A program made the translations under genes and the position numbers. DNA of 64,000 bases, taken from Murinocardiopsis flavida (GTDB taxonomy: Bacteria; Actinomycetota; Actinomycetes; Streptosporangiales; Streptosporangiaceae). Numbering within the stretch: position 1 is the first letter of the stretch; the number at the start of each line of letters is the position of its first letter. The notes under the pieces were generated by a model that ran no database searches, was not told the origin of the DNA, and saw only the letters and a list, made by a program, of their open reading frames with translations. The stretch covers positions 89,389-153,388 of the forward strand of contig NZ_PYGA01000019.1 in NCBI RefSeq assembly GCF_003014485.1. The letters are read 5' to 3'. Shown here one piece after another: positions 53,578 to 61,671 of the stretch.

Positions 53578-53877
53578 ATGCCCCGTTCCGAACCCCTGCA
53601 CATCCTCACCGTCTGCGGTGTCGGCATGGGCTCAAGCCTCATCCTGAAGATGACCGCCGAGGACGCCCTGCGCGACATCGGGGTCAGCGCCAAGGTGGAG
53701 AACACCGATATCTCCACCGCCCGCGGCATGCGCCCGGACGTCGTCATCGGTCAGGGCATGCACACGGACGACATCGCCGACCTCGCCCCCGTGGTGCTGG
53801 CCGTCGACAACTTCCTCGACAAGGAGGGCCTCGCGGCGTCCCTCCGGGAGCGGCTGGGCGAGCAGGGCTGGCTGTGA
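53578..53877 (+). CDS. PTS ascorbate-family IIB component
   Basis: 99 residues; ATG after AAGGAGGAC. The phosphoryl Cys is in LTVCGVGMGSSLILKM near residue 13. It receives phosphate from a IIA protein and passes it to sugar on the IIC. No IIA gene is found nearby. Confidence 0.93.
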   Translation: MPRSEPLHILTVCGVGMGSSLILKMTAEDALRDIGVSAKVENTDISTARGMRPDVVIGQGMHTDDIADLAPVVLAVDNFLDKEGLAASLRERLGEQGWL

Positions 53878-53881
53878 GCAG

Positions 53882-53906
53882 CGGGCCCGCGCAGTGCGCG
53901 GGCCCG
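53882..53906 (+). terminator. Hairpin between IIB and the SIS gene
   Basis: CGGGCCCGCGCA and its complement, nearly contiguous; could reduce read-through to the SIS gene. Confidence 0.55.
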
Positions 53907-53958
53907 GCACGGTAATCCACACACCACCAATCCACACCACCAAGGGGGAGTCGTCAGG

Positions 53959-54687
53959 GTGCGCGGTTCGGACTTCGGAGAGGTCATGCGTGCGCAGCTC
54001 GCGCGCGTGCAGGAGCACAACACGGCGGCGATCGGCACGGTCGCCGACCTGCTGCTGGAGCGTGTCGTCCGCGGCGGCGGGGTCGCGCTGGTGGCGGGCT
54101 CGGGCCACTCGGTGGCGGCGATCGCCGAGGCGTTCTTCCGCGCCGGGGGGCTCGCGACCGTCAAACCCATTTACACGCCGGAGCTCTTCCCGCTGCACGG
54201 GGCGGCGACCAGCACCGCCGTCGAGCGCCGCAGTGGGCTGGCGGCCGAGGTCCTGGCGAAGAGCGGGCCGGACGCCGGGGACGTGCTGTTCGTCTACTCG
54301 ACCTCGGGCGTGAACCCCTACCCGGTGGAGCTCGCCCGCGAGGCGCGGCGGCTCTCGATCCCCGTGGTCGCGGTCACCTCTCCCGCATGCAGCGCGGTCG
54401 CGCCCAAGCGGGCCGGCGGCACCCTCGCAGAGGAGGCCGACCACGTGATCGACACCCTGATCCGCCCCGGCGACGCCGGGTACCCGCCCGAGGCCCCGGT
54501 CACCGCGCCCATGTCGAGCCTCGTCAACGTCTACCTGTGGAACCTGCTGCTCGCCGAGCTGCACGCCCGCACCGAGGCGGCAGGGCTCGACCTGCCCCTG
54601 TGGCGCTCCGCCAACGTCGAGGGCGGCGACGACGCCAACGCCGGGCTGTTCGCCCGCTACCGGCCGCGGATCCCCGAACTGGAGTGA
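53959..54687 (+). CDS. SIS (sugar isomerase) domain protein
   Basis: 242 residues, GTG start with GGGGGAG upstream. SIS fold: GGGVALVAGSGHSVAAIAEAFFRAGG, VLFVYSTSGVNPYPVELA and VVAVTSPACSAVAP. It binds a phosphosugar and could isomerise or sense the product of the PTS upstream. A strong hairpin follows the gene. Confidence 0.9.
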   Translation: MRGSDFGEVMRAQLARVQEHNTAAIGTVADLLLERVVRGGGVALVAGSGHSVAAIAEAFFRAGGLATVKPIYTPELFPLHGAATSTAVERRSGLAAEVLAKSGPDAGDVLFVYSTSGVNPYPVELAREARRLSIPVVAVTSPACSAVAPKRAGGTLAEEADHVIDTLIRPGDAGYPPEAPVTAPMSSLVNVYLWNLLLAELHARTEAAGLDLPLWRSANVEGGDDANAGLFARYRPRIPELE

Positions 54688-54689
54688 CC

Positions 54690-54730
54690 CGCGGGCGGGC
54701 CGGCCGCGGTGCCGGCGCGGCCCGCCCGCG
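54690..54730 (+). terminator. Terminator after the SIS gene
   Basis: Perfect 13-bp arms (CGCGGGCGGGCCG and complement) starting 2 nt after the stop. Confidence 0.7.
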
Positions 54731-54805
54731 CAGCGCCGCCCACCCGGCCCGCCGCGTCCGGGACACTCACTGCCTCCGGGGCCGCCACCGCCTCCGGGGC
54801 CGCCC

Positions 54806-55411
54806 TCAGGACGGCTGCGGCCGCCGCAATCCAATGAGGAGCAGTTCGACCAGTCGGCGGGGGTCGTAGCGGGGGTCGCCGTCGCGTCCGATGCAGAGGT
54901 TGCCGATGCCGCGCATCAGTTCGTAGGCGTGCGTACCGGGCCTGATCTCACCGGCGTCGACCGCGGCGTCGAGCAACTGCGCGCAGGTCGGCACCAGGCG
55001 GTCGAGGAAGTAGGTGTGCAGCGCCTCGAAGCCGCTGCCGTCCGATTGCAGCGCGTTGGCCAGGCCGTGCTTGGTGACCAGGAAGTCGACGAAGAGGTCG
55101 ACCCACTGGCGGAGTGCGGCGAACGGGGAGTCGGCGCCGTCCAGCAGGCGCGGGCCGGCCGCGGCGCATTCCTCGACCTGGTGGCGGTAGACGGCGACGA
55201 CGAGATCCGCCCGCGTGGGGAAGTGGCGGTAGATCGTCCCCATCCCGACGCCCGCTCTGGCCGCGATCTCCCGGATCGGCGCATCGACGCCCGAGGTGAC
55301 GAATACCGCGGCGGCTGCGGTCAGCAGCGTCTGCTGGTTGCGCAGCGCGTCGGCGCGCTTGCCGCGGGCCGGAGCCGGGCCCTCCCCTGACCGGCGTGGA
55401 GTGGGCACCAC
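54806..55411 (-). CDS. TetR family transcriptional regulator
   Basis: 201 residues, GTG start with GGAGAG upstream. The helix-turn-helix is at about 25-75 (VFVTSGVDAPIREIAARAGVGMGTIYRHFPTRADL), followed by a helical ligand domain with a TetR_C pattern. It is divergent from the alpha/beta-hydrolase gene; the duplicated operator between them is its likely target. Confidence 0.93.
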   Translation of the reverse strand: MVPTPRRSGEGPAPARGKRADALRNQQTLLTAAAAVFVTSGVDAPIREIAARAGVGMGTIYRHFPTRADLVVAVYRHQVEECAAAGPRLLDGADSPFAALRQWVDLFVDFLVTKHGLANALQSDGSGFEALHTYFLDRLVPTCAQLLDAAVDAGEIRPGTHAYELMRGIGNLCIGRDGDPRYDPRRLVELLLIGLRRPQPS

Positions 55412-55432
55412 GCTCTCCTTCCGCTTGCCTTT

Positions 55433-55480
55433 TTGACAAAACGGAACACTGCTCCGTATATTAATCGGAACAACGCTCCG
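55433..55480 (+). promoter_or_regulatory. Promoter with double TetR-type operator
   Basis: TTGACA (55433-55438) and TATATT (55457-55462) are spaced by 18 bp, facing the hydrolase gene. Two like operators, ACGGA-N7-TCCGT (55441-55457) and CGGA-N7-TCCG (55466-55480), have centres 24 bp apart. The first fills the promoter spacer. Confidence 0.75.
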
Positions 55481-55570
55481 GTTTCAGTCTAGCTGAAGAC
55501 GGACGCTCCGGTACGCCCGCCGCCGGAACCAGGGCGGCAAGCAAGGGCCATCGAAAGGGAAACACGCGTC

Positions 55571-56530
55571 ATGAGTGCATCGACGTCCACGGCCGGCACC
55601 TCCGGCCCTCCCACCCCCGTCCTCTCGGTCGCTCCGGTCGTGCTGCCGGCACCCGACCGCGCCGTGGACCTGGAGCTTCGCGTCACTGTCCCCGTGACAG
55701 GGAGCGCGCTTCCGATCATCCTCCTCTCGCACGGCCAGGGCCCCTCGAACCACCTCTCCTCGCTGAACGGCTACGCCCCGCTCGCCGGCTTCTGGGCGGC
55801 CCACGGCTTCGCCGTGATCCAACCCACCCACCTGAGCTCCGCGACACTGAGCCTGGCCCCCGACACCCCCGGGGCGCCAATGTACTGGCGATCACGGGCC
55901 GAGGACATGACGCACATCCTCGACCGTCTCGACGAGATCGAGGCCGCCGTCCCGCAGCTCCCCGGGCGCCTGGACCGCAGCAGGGTCGCCGTGGCCGGGC
56001 ACTCGATGGGCGGGCACACCGCGAGCCTGCTGCTGGGCGCCCGGCTCACCGACCCGCACGACGGAACAGAGGTGGACCTGGCCGAACCCCGGATCACGGC
56101 GGGCGTGCTGCTCGCCACGACCGGCCGGGGCGGTGATGCCCTCACCGGGTTCGTGGCCGAGAACTACCCCTTCCTCATGACCGGCGACTTCGCCGCGATG
56201 ACGACGCCGGCGCTCGTGGTCGCCGGCGACAAGGACGCCTCGGCCCACCTGACGGTCCGGGGCCCGGACTGGCACACCGACCCCTACGTCCTCGCCCCGG
56301 GCCCCAAAGCCCTGCTCACCCTCTTCGGCGCGGAGCACGGGCTCGGCGGGATCTCCGGATACGACGTCGCCGAGACCACGGACGAGAATCCCGAGCGCGT
56401 GGCGGCGGTCCAGCGGCTCACCTGGGCCTACCTCCGCTCCGCCCTCTACCCCGGGGACCCCGCCTGGCAGGCGGCGTGCGACGCGCTGGCGGCCGGTTCG
56501 GCCCCGGTCGGCGAGGTCCAGTCCAAGTAG
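55571..56530 (+). CDS. Alpha/beta hydrolase (chlorophyllase/PAF-acetylhydrolase-like)
   Basis: 319 residues. The oxyanion loop region is LPIILLSHGQGPSNH, the nucleophile elbow is VAGHSMGGHTAS near residue 143, an acid lies in VVAGDKDASAH, and the His is in FGAEHGLGGI. No signal peptide. ATG after AAAGGGAAA. Probably an esterase induced through the divergent TetR. Confidence 0.9.
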   Translation: MSASTSTAGTSGPPTPVLSVAPVVLPAPDRAVDLELRVTVPVTGSALPIILLSHGQGPSNHLSSLNGYAPLAGFWAAHGFAVIQPTHLSSATLSLAPDTPGAPMYWRSRAEDMTHILDRLDEIEAAVPQLPGRLDRSRVAVAGHSMGGHTASLLLGARLTDPHDGTEVDLAEPRITAGVLLATTGRGGDALTGFVAENYPFLMTGDFAAMTTPALVVAGDKDASAHLTVRGPDWHTDPYVLAPGPKALLTLFGAEHGLGGISGYDVAETTDENPERVAAVQRLTWAYLRSALYPGDPAWQAACDALAAGSAPVGEVQSK

Positions 56531-56592
56531 GCGGCGGCGCCGCCTCCGCGGCGGGCCGGCGGCGCGCGGCCGCTGCCCTCGGCGGGCGGCCC

Positions 56593-57144
56593 TTACTCGC
56601 CGACCGTCCCGTCGACCAGTTCGCGGACGATGTCGAGGTGCCCGTTGTGCCGGGCGGTCTCCTCCAGCAGGTGGGCGAGCACCCAGCGCAACGTCACCGG
56701 GGCCTCGCCCTGGCGGCTCCTGCGGGCCGAACTGCCCAGCTCCAGCCGTGCCGCGATCTCGCGGGAGCGGGCGCACTGGGTGTCGTACTCGTCGAGCAGC
56801 TCCGCCAGCGGGCGCTCGGCGCCGATGCGCCATTCGGCGTCCCAGTCACCCGGCCCATAGGGTGCCCGGTCGAGCCCGCCGAGCATGGTCGTCTCGAACC
56901 ACACGTGCTCTACCCAGCGCAGATGTGAGACGATCCCGCCCACGGTCATCAGCGGTGACGTGGGGATCGGCGCCGCGGCGGCGTGCTCCGGGCTGATCCC
57001 CTGGCATTTGCGGCGGACCGTGGCGCGATGCTGATCGAGCCAGGACGTGAGCATGGTGCGCTCGTCGGCCGCGTGCGGCGGCTCGACCGGGGTGCCGGTG
57101 CGCAGGCCTGCTGCCGGTGCGGTGCGGCTCGTTGTCTCACTCAT
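56593..57144 (-). CDS. DinB family protein (DUF664)
   Basis: 183 residues from ATG 57144. A four-helix bundle with the metal His positions in VSHLRWVEHVW and LAHLLEETARHNGHLD. It belongs to the thiol-dependent DinB superfamily, in actinobacteria often mycothiol-linked. Function not known precisely. Confidence 0.9.
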   Translation of the reverse strand: MSETTSRTAPAAGLRTGTPVEPPHAADERTMLTSWLDQHRATVRRKCQGISPEHAAAAPIPTSPLMTVGGIVSHLRWVEHVWFETTMLGGLDRAPYGPGDWDAEWRIGAERPLAELLDEYDTQCARSREIAARLELGSSARRSRQGEAPVTLRWVLAHLLEETARHNGHLDIVRELVDGTVGE

Positions 57145-57279
57145 GCGCTCATTGTCAGGTTCGCCCGAATGGCGTGCCACTGGTTTTCCGCCGCCCGGCA
57201 GCGGATAGATTCGTTGCGCGCCGGGAACGACCGATCCTGTCACGTCCGACGCCCATGAGCAGGAAGAGGTGAGCCACCG

Positions 57280-57942
57280 GTGATCCGGCCGCACCTGGGT
57301 ATCGGAGCCTTGACAGCGGGCGCCCTCACACTTGTCGGAGCGCCCTTGGGGCTGCTGTGGTGGGCCATCGCGCCGCGGCCCGAGGTCACGGTCGTGGCCG
57401 ACGGCGGCACGGTGCCCTACCCGGTCTCGGAGACCATGTTCGCCAGCGAAGGGTACCTTGCGCTGATCCTCCTGGTCACGGGATTGCTCTCCGGGTATGC
57501 CTGCTACCTGGCGCAGTACCGGATCGCGAGGCTGCGAGCCGTCGACGTCCGGCTCGCCTGCCTGCTCGGGATGGTCGCCGGAGGGGCGCTGGGATCGGTG
57601 CTCGCATGGCGGATCGGTATCGCCCTCGACGCCGCGGCGTTCGCGCGCGTCCTCGCCGCGGCCGAGACCGGCGACGTGGTCCGCGCGGGGTTGGACCTGC
57701 GTGCGACCAGCGCGCTGCTGCTCTGGCCGTTCGTCGCGGTCCTCCAGTACTCGCTGTTCGACGCGGTGAGCGTCCTGCGGGGCGATCTCCCGCACGAGGC
57801 CGCGCGCGGCGCCGCGGCTCCCGGCGCCGATGCGGCGGCCGACACCGGCGAGGTCACGCCCGCCGCCGACGGGTCCGCCGCCGAGGAGCCCGACGTCGCC
57901 GAGGGGACCGCGCCGCTGAGCGGCGGCCCGTCGCAGCGGTAG
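57280..57942 (+). CDS. DUF2567-type membrane protein
   Basis: 220 residues, GTG start with GAGGTGA upstream. Four hydrophobic helices, with GAPLGLLWWAIAPRP and SEGYLALILLVTGLLSGY as in the actinobacterial DUF2567 family, and an acidic tail. Function unknown. Confidence 0.85.
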   Translation: MIRPHLGIGALTAGALTLVGAPLGLLWWAIAPRPEVTVVADGGTVPYPVSETMFASEGYLALILLVTGLLSGYACYLAQYRIARLRAVDVRLACLLGMVAGGALGSVLAWRIGIALDAAAFARVLAAAETGDVVRAGLDLRATSALLLWPFVAVLQYSLFDAVSVLRGDLPHEAARGAAAPGADAAADTGEVTPAADGSAAEEPDVAEGTAPLSGGPSQR

Positions 57943-57958
57943 CGCGACCGCCCGGCAC

Positions 57959-59155
57959 TCAGCCCACCCGTCCGCCGCCCGAGCGGCGCCACTGCGTGCT
58001 GCGCGGCGCGGCCAGGCTGTCGCCGTCGCCGCCCCAGTCGCCGGTGCCGCCATCGGCGGCGAATCCGCCGCCGACACTCCGGTCGACGGCGCCCGCACCG
58101 GACCGCGGCCAGCATGCCGACGCGAAGGCGCGCAGCGGCGCGAGTTCGGCGTGCTCGGTACCGCCGCCCGCACCGCCGCCCGCACTGCTGCCCGCACCGC
58201 CGTCCGCACCGCCGTCCTGGTTCCGCGGGTGCAGGCACAGGCCGCGCAGCCCCACCAGCGCGGTCGTGCGCAGCGCGGAGTCGACCGCGGTGCGCCCGCG
58301 CCCCGGGGCGAGCGCGCGGGCCTCGGCCAACGCGGTGTCGCCCGCGACGGTGCGCGGCCCCAGCTTGCCGCCTGAGGCGCGGTAGCAGCCGTACAGCGCG
58401 AACCAGCCGGCGAACAGCGCCAGCGCCGCTGCGGCGGCCGAGCGCGGGAGTGCCCCGCCGGCGATGGCGAGCACGGTCACCGACACCGCGGTCAGCACGG
58501 CACCCTGCACCCCGCTGATGAACCGGTGCGCCAGGTGCAACAGGAAGGGGTAGCCGAGGAACACGGCACCGAGCAGCAGCGGCGCGGCGGTGGAGCCGGG
58601 CGGCGGCGTGCCGACCGCCGCGACGAGCGCGTACCCGGCGAACAGCACCCCGCCGACCCCAAGCAGCGCGTGGACGCCCCACGCCGCGTGCCGCCAGGAC
58701 CCGACCCCGTGCAGGGCGCCGGGCGGGAAGAACAGGCCGAGCCTGCGCAGCCGCCACAGCAGCGCGGTGGCCGCATCGCCGCGGGTGGCGGTCGCGACCA
58801 GGCGCTCGACAGGGACGGCGACACCGGACTGGAGCCGGGCGTCGACGGTACGGGCGAACGGGGCGCCCGACAGGGGGCGGACGGGGGTGCCCTCCGGGCC
58901 GGGGCGGGCGACGGCCCCGCGTCCCCACGCCACGGCGCGCCCGCTGAGGTACAGCTCCGCCAGCGCGACCTCGCCGACCCGCCGGTTGCCGCCGGCCAGC
59001 ATCGCGAGCTCGTAGGCCGAGAGGTCGTCGGGCCCCGTGGCGGGGCGCAGCGGCCCGCGCGTCCGCAGCCGGGTATAGCGCAGGCGGGTCAGCAGGTAGC
59101 AGACGCCGACGGCGACCTGGCAACCGGCGACGGCGAGCACGAACGCGATCACCAC
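57959..59155 (-). CDS. TIGR04222-type membrane protein
   Basis: 398 residues from GTG 59155, chosen for AGAGGGGG 5 nt upstream; GTG/ATG starts up to 59218 are in frame. N-terminal helix, then a soluble domain with LSAYELAMLAGGNRRVGEVALAELYLSG, which fits the TIGR04222 family. Several more helices follow, and a Gly-rich C-terminus (about 330-398). Family members of the GGXXG type have an unknown, possibly secretion-related role. Confidence 0.87.
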   Translation of the reverse strand: MVIAFVLAVAGCQVAVGVCYLLTRLRYTRLRTRGPLRPATGPDDLSAYELAMLAGGNRRVGEVALAELYLSGRAVAWGRGAVARPGPEGTPVRPLSGAPFARTVDARLQSGVAVPVERLVATATRGDAATALLWRLRRLGLFFPPGALHGVGSWRHAAWGVHALLGVGGVLFAGYALVAAVGTPPPGSTAAPLLLGAVFLGYPFLLHLAHRFISGVQGAVLTAVSVTVLAIAGGALPRSAAAAALALFAGWFALYGCYRASGGKLGPRTVAGDTALAEARALAPGRGRTAVDSALRTTALVGLRGLCLHPRNQDGGADGGAGSSAGGGAGGGTEHAELAPLRAFASACWPRSGAGAVDRSVGGGFAADGGTGDWGGDGDSLAAPRSTQWRRSGGGRVG

Positions 59156-59304
59156 CGTGCCCCCTCTCGCGCCGCGACGCGGAGAACCGGCGCCGCCGCA
59201 CGCGGGACCCGGGGCCATTGGGGGCGCACCCGCTGTGCGGAGGCGGAAACCAGGAGTGATCCCACCGTAGATCGCGGAACCGGACCGCGGAAGTCCCCCG
59301 GAGG

Positions 59305-59802
59305 TCAGCTTGGTGTGGCCGGTGCGGCTATTGCGCCGGTTCGTGCCTCCGTGAGCCGGACGAGGTCCGCCGGCGCGATCTCCAGCTGGAGGCCGCGCCG
59401 GCCCGCGGACACGAAAACAGTGGGGTGCCCGGCCGCGGTCGCGTCGATCACCGTGTGCAGCCGCTTGCGCTGCCCGAGCGGGCTGATGCCGCCCAGGACG
59501 TAGCCGGTCGCGCGCTCCGCGGTCGGCCGGTCCGCCATCGCCGCCCTCTTCCCGCCGGCCGCGGCGGCGAGCGCCTTGAGGTCGAGGCTGCCGCTCACCG
59601 GCACCACGCCGACGGTGAGGCGGCCGTCGACCTCGGCGACCAGGGTCTTGAAGACGCGCTCCCGCGCCACACCGAGCGCGTCGGCGGCGGCCGCGCCGTA
59701 GCCGCCGCCACCGACGTCGGCGGTCGTCTCGAACGGGTGCACGGTGAAGGGGACCCGGGCGCGCGCGGCGGCGACGGTGGCGGGGGTGCTCTGTCCGCTC
59801 AA
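59305..59802 (-). CDS. YbaK/EbsC family aminoacyl-tRNA deacylase
   Basis: 165 residues from TTG 59802, selected because GAGGAG lies 6 nt upstream; longer reading has no ribosome site. Features are VFKTLVAEVDGRLTVGVVPVSGSLDLKALAAAAGGKRAAMAD and GYVLGGISPLGQRK, as in Cys-tRNA(Pro) deacylases. It clears mischarged tRNA-Pro. Confidence 0.93.
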   Translation of the reverse strand: MSGQSTPATVAAARARVPFTVHPFETTADVGGGGYGAAAADALGVARERVFKTLVAEVDGRLTVGVVPVSGSLDLKALAAAAGGKRAAMADRPTAERATGYVLGGISPLGQRKRLHTVIDATAAGHPTVFVSAGRRGLQLEIAPADLVRLTEARTGAIAAPATPS

Positions 59803-59906
59803 CGGGTTCTCCTCACGGTGGGCGCCCGTGGCCGGAGGCCGCGGCGCTGCGCCGGTGTCCAGTGGATCATCCCGGCCCAGGCACCCGAGCACGCCGCCCG
59901 GCGACG

Positions 59907-60578
59907 CTAGTTCAGGTTGACGTCATGCTGCATGAACTGGCCGGCGGGGAGCAGCGGCAGCGTGGACAGCAGCCTGTTCTCGCGGCGCAGCAGCTCCCCG
60001 GCGCGTTCGAGGCGGGCCGCCGCGTGGTCGGACTCCAGCAGCTCCTGCTTGTCGTGGCGGTCGGTCAGCAGCGCGGCCGAGAGCGCGTAGGACAGGGGGA
60101 GCGGCTCGGCGGGGAAGTCGTCCTGGGAGTCGATCGGGATGCCGTGCCGTTGCAGGCGGTCGCGGTAGACGGTGAAGAGGCGGCCGGCGCGCTCGGCGTA
60201 GGCGTCGGCATCGGCGCCGACCTCGTCGGGCATCGGCGTTATGGCGGCCCGCAGGTAGGGGGAGCCGTCGTCGAGGTACTCCTCGACCCTGAACCGGCTG
60301 ACGCCCTCGACCAGCAGGTCGAACCGCCCGTCCTCGTGCTTGCGGACGGTGCGCATCTCGGCGACGCAGCCGACGTCGCACAGCTGGTGCGCCGACATCT
60401 CGCCGACCTCGTGGCCGATCTCGATGCAGAGGACCCCGAAGCGCCGCGGTTCGTCGGCCGGCAGGTCGAGCAGGTCGGCGATCAGGGAGCGGTAGCGGTC
60501 CTCGAAGACGTGCAGCGGCATGGCCGATCCCGGGAACAGGACGGTCCCGAGTGGAAACAATGGCAGCCGGTGTGGCAT
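59907..60578 (-). CDS. LON peptidase substrate-binding domain protein
   Basis: 223 residues from ATG 60578. The N-terminal Lon domain alone is present: RLPLFPLGTVLFPGSAMPLHVFEDRYRSL and a VEGVSRFRVEEY core, with no ATPase or protease domain. Function unknown; perhaps a substrate adaptor. Confidence 0.92.
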   Translation of the reverse strand: MPHRLPLFPLGTVLFPGSAMPLHVFEDRYRSLIADLLDLPADEPRRFGVLCIEIGHEVGEMSAHQLCDVGCVAEMRTVRKHEDGRFDLLVEGVSRFRVEEYLDDGSPYLRAAITPMPDEVGADADAYAERAGRLFTVYRDRLQRHGIPIDSQDDFPAEPLPLSYALSAALLTDRHDKQELLESDHAAARLERAGELLRRENRLLSTLPLLPAGQFMQHDVNLN

Positions 60579-60757
60579 TGGTCCAGTATGCCGAAAAACG
60601 GGCGCGGACTGCGCGAACGCGCGCAAAGGTGCGCACATCGGCGCGCCGCGGGCCCGCGGCGCTCAGGCGGGCCGGGCCTGCGGCGACGGCTGCGGTTGCC
60701 GGGACGCCCCGGGGCCGCCGGGGAGGGCCCGCCGCGTTGCGACGGGTCCTCCCGCTG

Positions 60758-60805
60758 CGCCGGGACGGGCCGGGGCCGCCTTGGCGGTCTCGGCCCGTCC
60801 CGGCG
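60758..60805 (-). terminator. Terminator after the ferritin gene
   Basis: 15-bp perfect outer arms (CGCCGGGACGGGCCG and complement) with an inner GCCGCC/GGCGGT stem, 12 nt from the stop. Confidence 0.7.
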
Positions 60806-60816
60806 ATCCCCGGCCG

Positions 60817-61383
60817 TCAGGTCGTCAGCGACGGGCCGGCGGTCTCGGGCGCGCCGGACTCGCCGCCCTGGACGTCGGACAGTTCGCGCGCCACGAACGT
60901 CTCGACGTCGAACAGGTTGCCGTTGCTGCGGTCCACGACGTTGAGGAGCGTCGACATGGTCGCGACCTCCTCGGTCTGCTCCTTCACGAACCACTGGAGG
61001 AACTGCTCGCCGGTGTAGTCGTTCTCGTCGCGGGCGACCTTCACCAGGTGCAGGATCTGCTTGGTCACCTCGCGCTCCTGGCGCAGCGCCAGCGCCACGA
61101 GGTCGCGCGGCGTGTCGAACTCGTTCTGAATCTCATCGACGCCCGGAATGGCGGTCGTGACGTCATTGTCGATCAGGTAGCGGACCATCATCATGGCGTG
61201 GTCGCGCTCCTCCATTGACTGCCGGTAGTAAAGCCGGGCGAGCTGCGGGAGGTCGCGGTCGTCGAACCAGGACGCCAGCGCGATGTACTGCTGGGAGGCC
61301 GTGAATTCGTGGCGCACCTGGTCGAGCAGTAGCCGGTGGAACTTGGAAAGGCCGTGGTCGGAGTGCTTGTCTGCGGAAGTCAT
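60817..61383 (-). CDS. Ferritin (BfrB-like)
   Basis: 188 residues. Four-helix ferritin with the ferroxidase ligands in VRHEFTASQQYIALASWF, EERDHAMMMVRYLID and VKEQTEEVATM. No heme-binding Met of bacterioferritin was recognised. It stores iron and detoxifies Fe(II). Iron-box-like sites upstream suggest control by an IdeR/DmdR protein. Confidence 0.94.
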   Translation of the reverse strand: MTSADKHSDHGLSKFHRLLLDQVRHEFTASQQYIALASWFDDRDLPQLARLYYRQSMEERDHAMMMVRYLIDNDVTTAIPGVDEIQNEFDTPRDLVALALRQEREVTKQILHLVKVARDENDYTGEQFLQWFVKEQTEEVATMSTLLNVVDRSNGNLFDVETFVARELSDVQGGESGAPETAGPSLTT

Positions 61384-61454
61384 AGTGCAGACAATACCCT
61401 TCTCGGTGTCCGTTAAGAATATCTGGCAATTAATCGGCTGGTAATGTTCGCCAC

Positions 61455-61498
61455 TTAGGCAAGCCTTTTGTAATATGTCTTAGGTAAGGGTGCCCAAA
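61455..61498. promoter_or_regulatory. Tandem IdeR/DmdR-like iron boxes upstream of ferritin
   Basis: Two 19-bp sites, 61455-61473 (TTAGGCAAGCCTTTTGTAA) and 61480-61498 (TTAGGTAAGGGTGCCCAAA), start 25 bp apart. They match TTAGGTTAGGCTAACCTAA at 12 and 13 of 19 positions. They lie 72-115 bp upstream of the ferritin start. Confidence 0.6.
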
Positions 61499-61613
61499 GT
61501 CTGCCCGCCACCGATTTGCCGTCATTTTCGGCAAGGCTTCCCTTTGTTGCGGAAAATGGCCGGGTGTGCAGACCGGGCGGTACCGACGCGTTGCGGGAAC
61601 ACCGTTGTACGCG

Positions 61614-61651
61614 GCGCTGCCCGCCACCGGAACTCCGATGGCGGGCAGCGC
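61614..61651 (-). terminator. Terminator after gltS
   Basis: Perfect 13-bp arms GCGCTGCCCGCCA / TGGCGGGCAGCGC, 12-nt loop, 21 nt after the stop on the - strand. Confidence 0.7.
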
Positions 61652-61671
61652 TCGATGCCTCGGTGCGGGCC

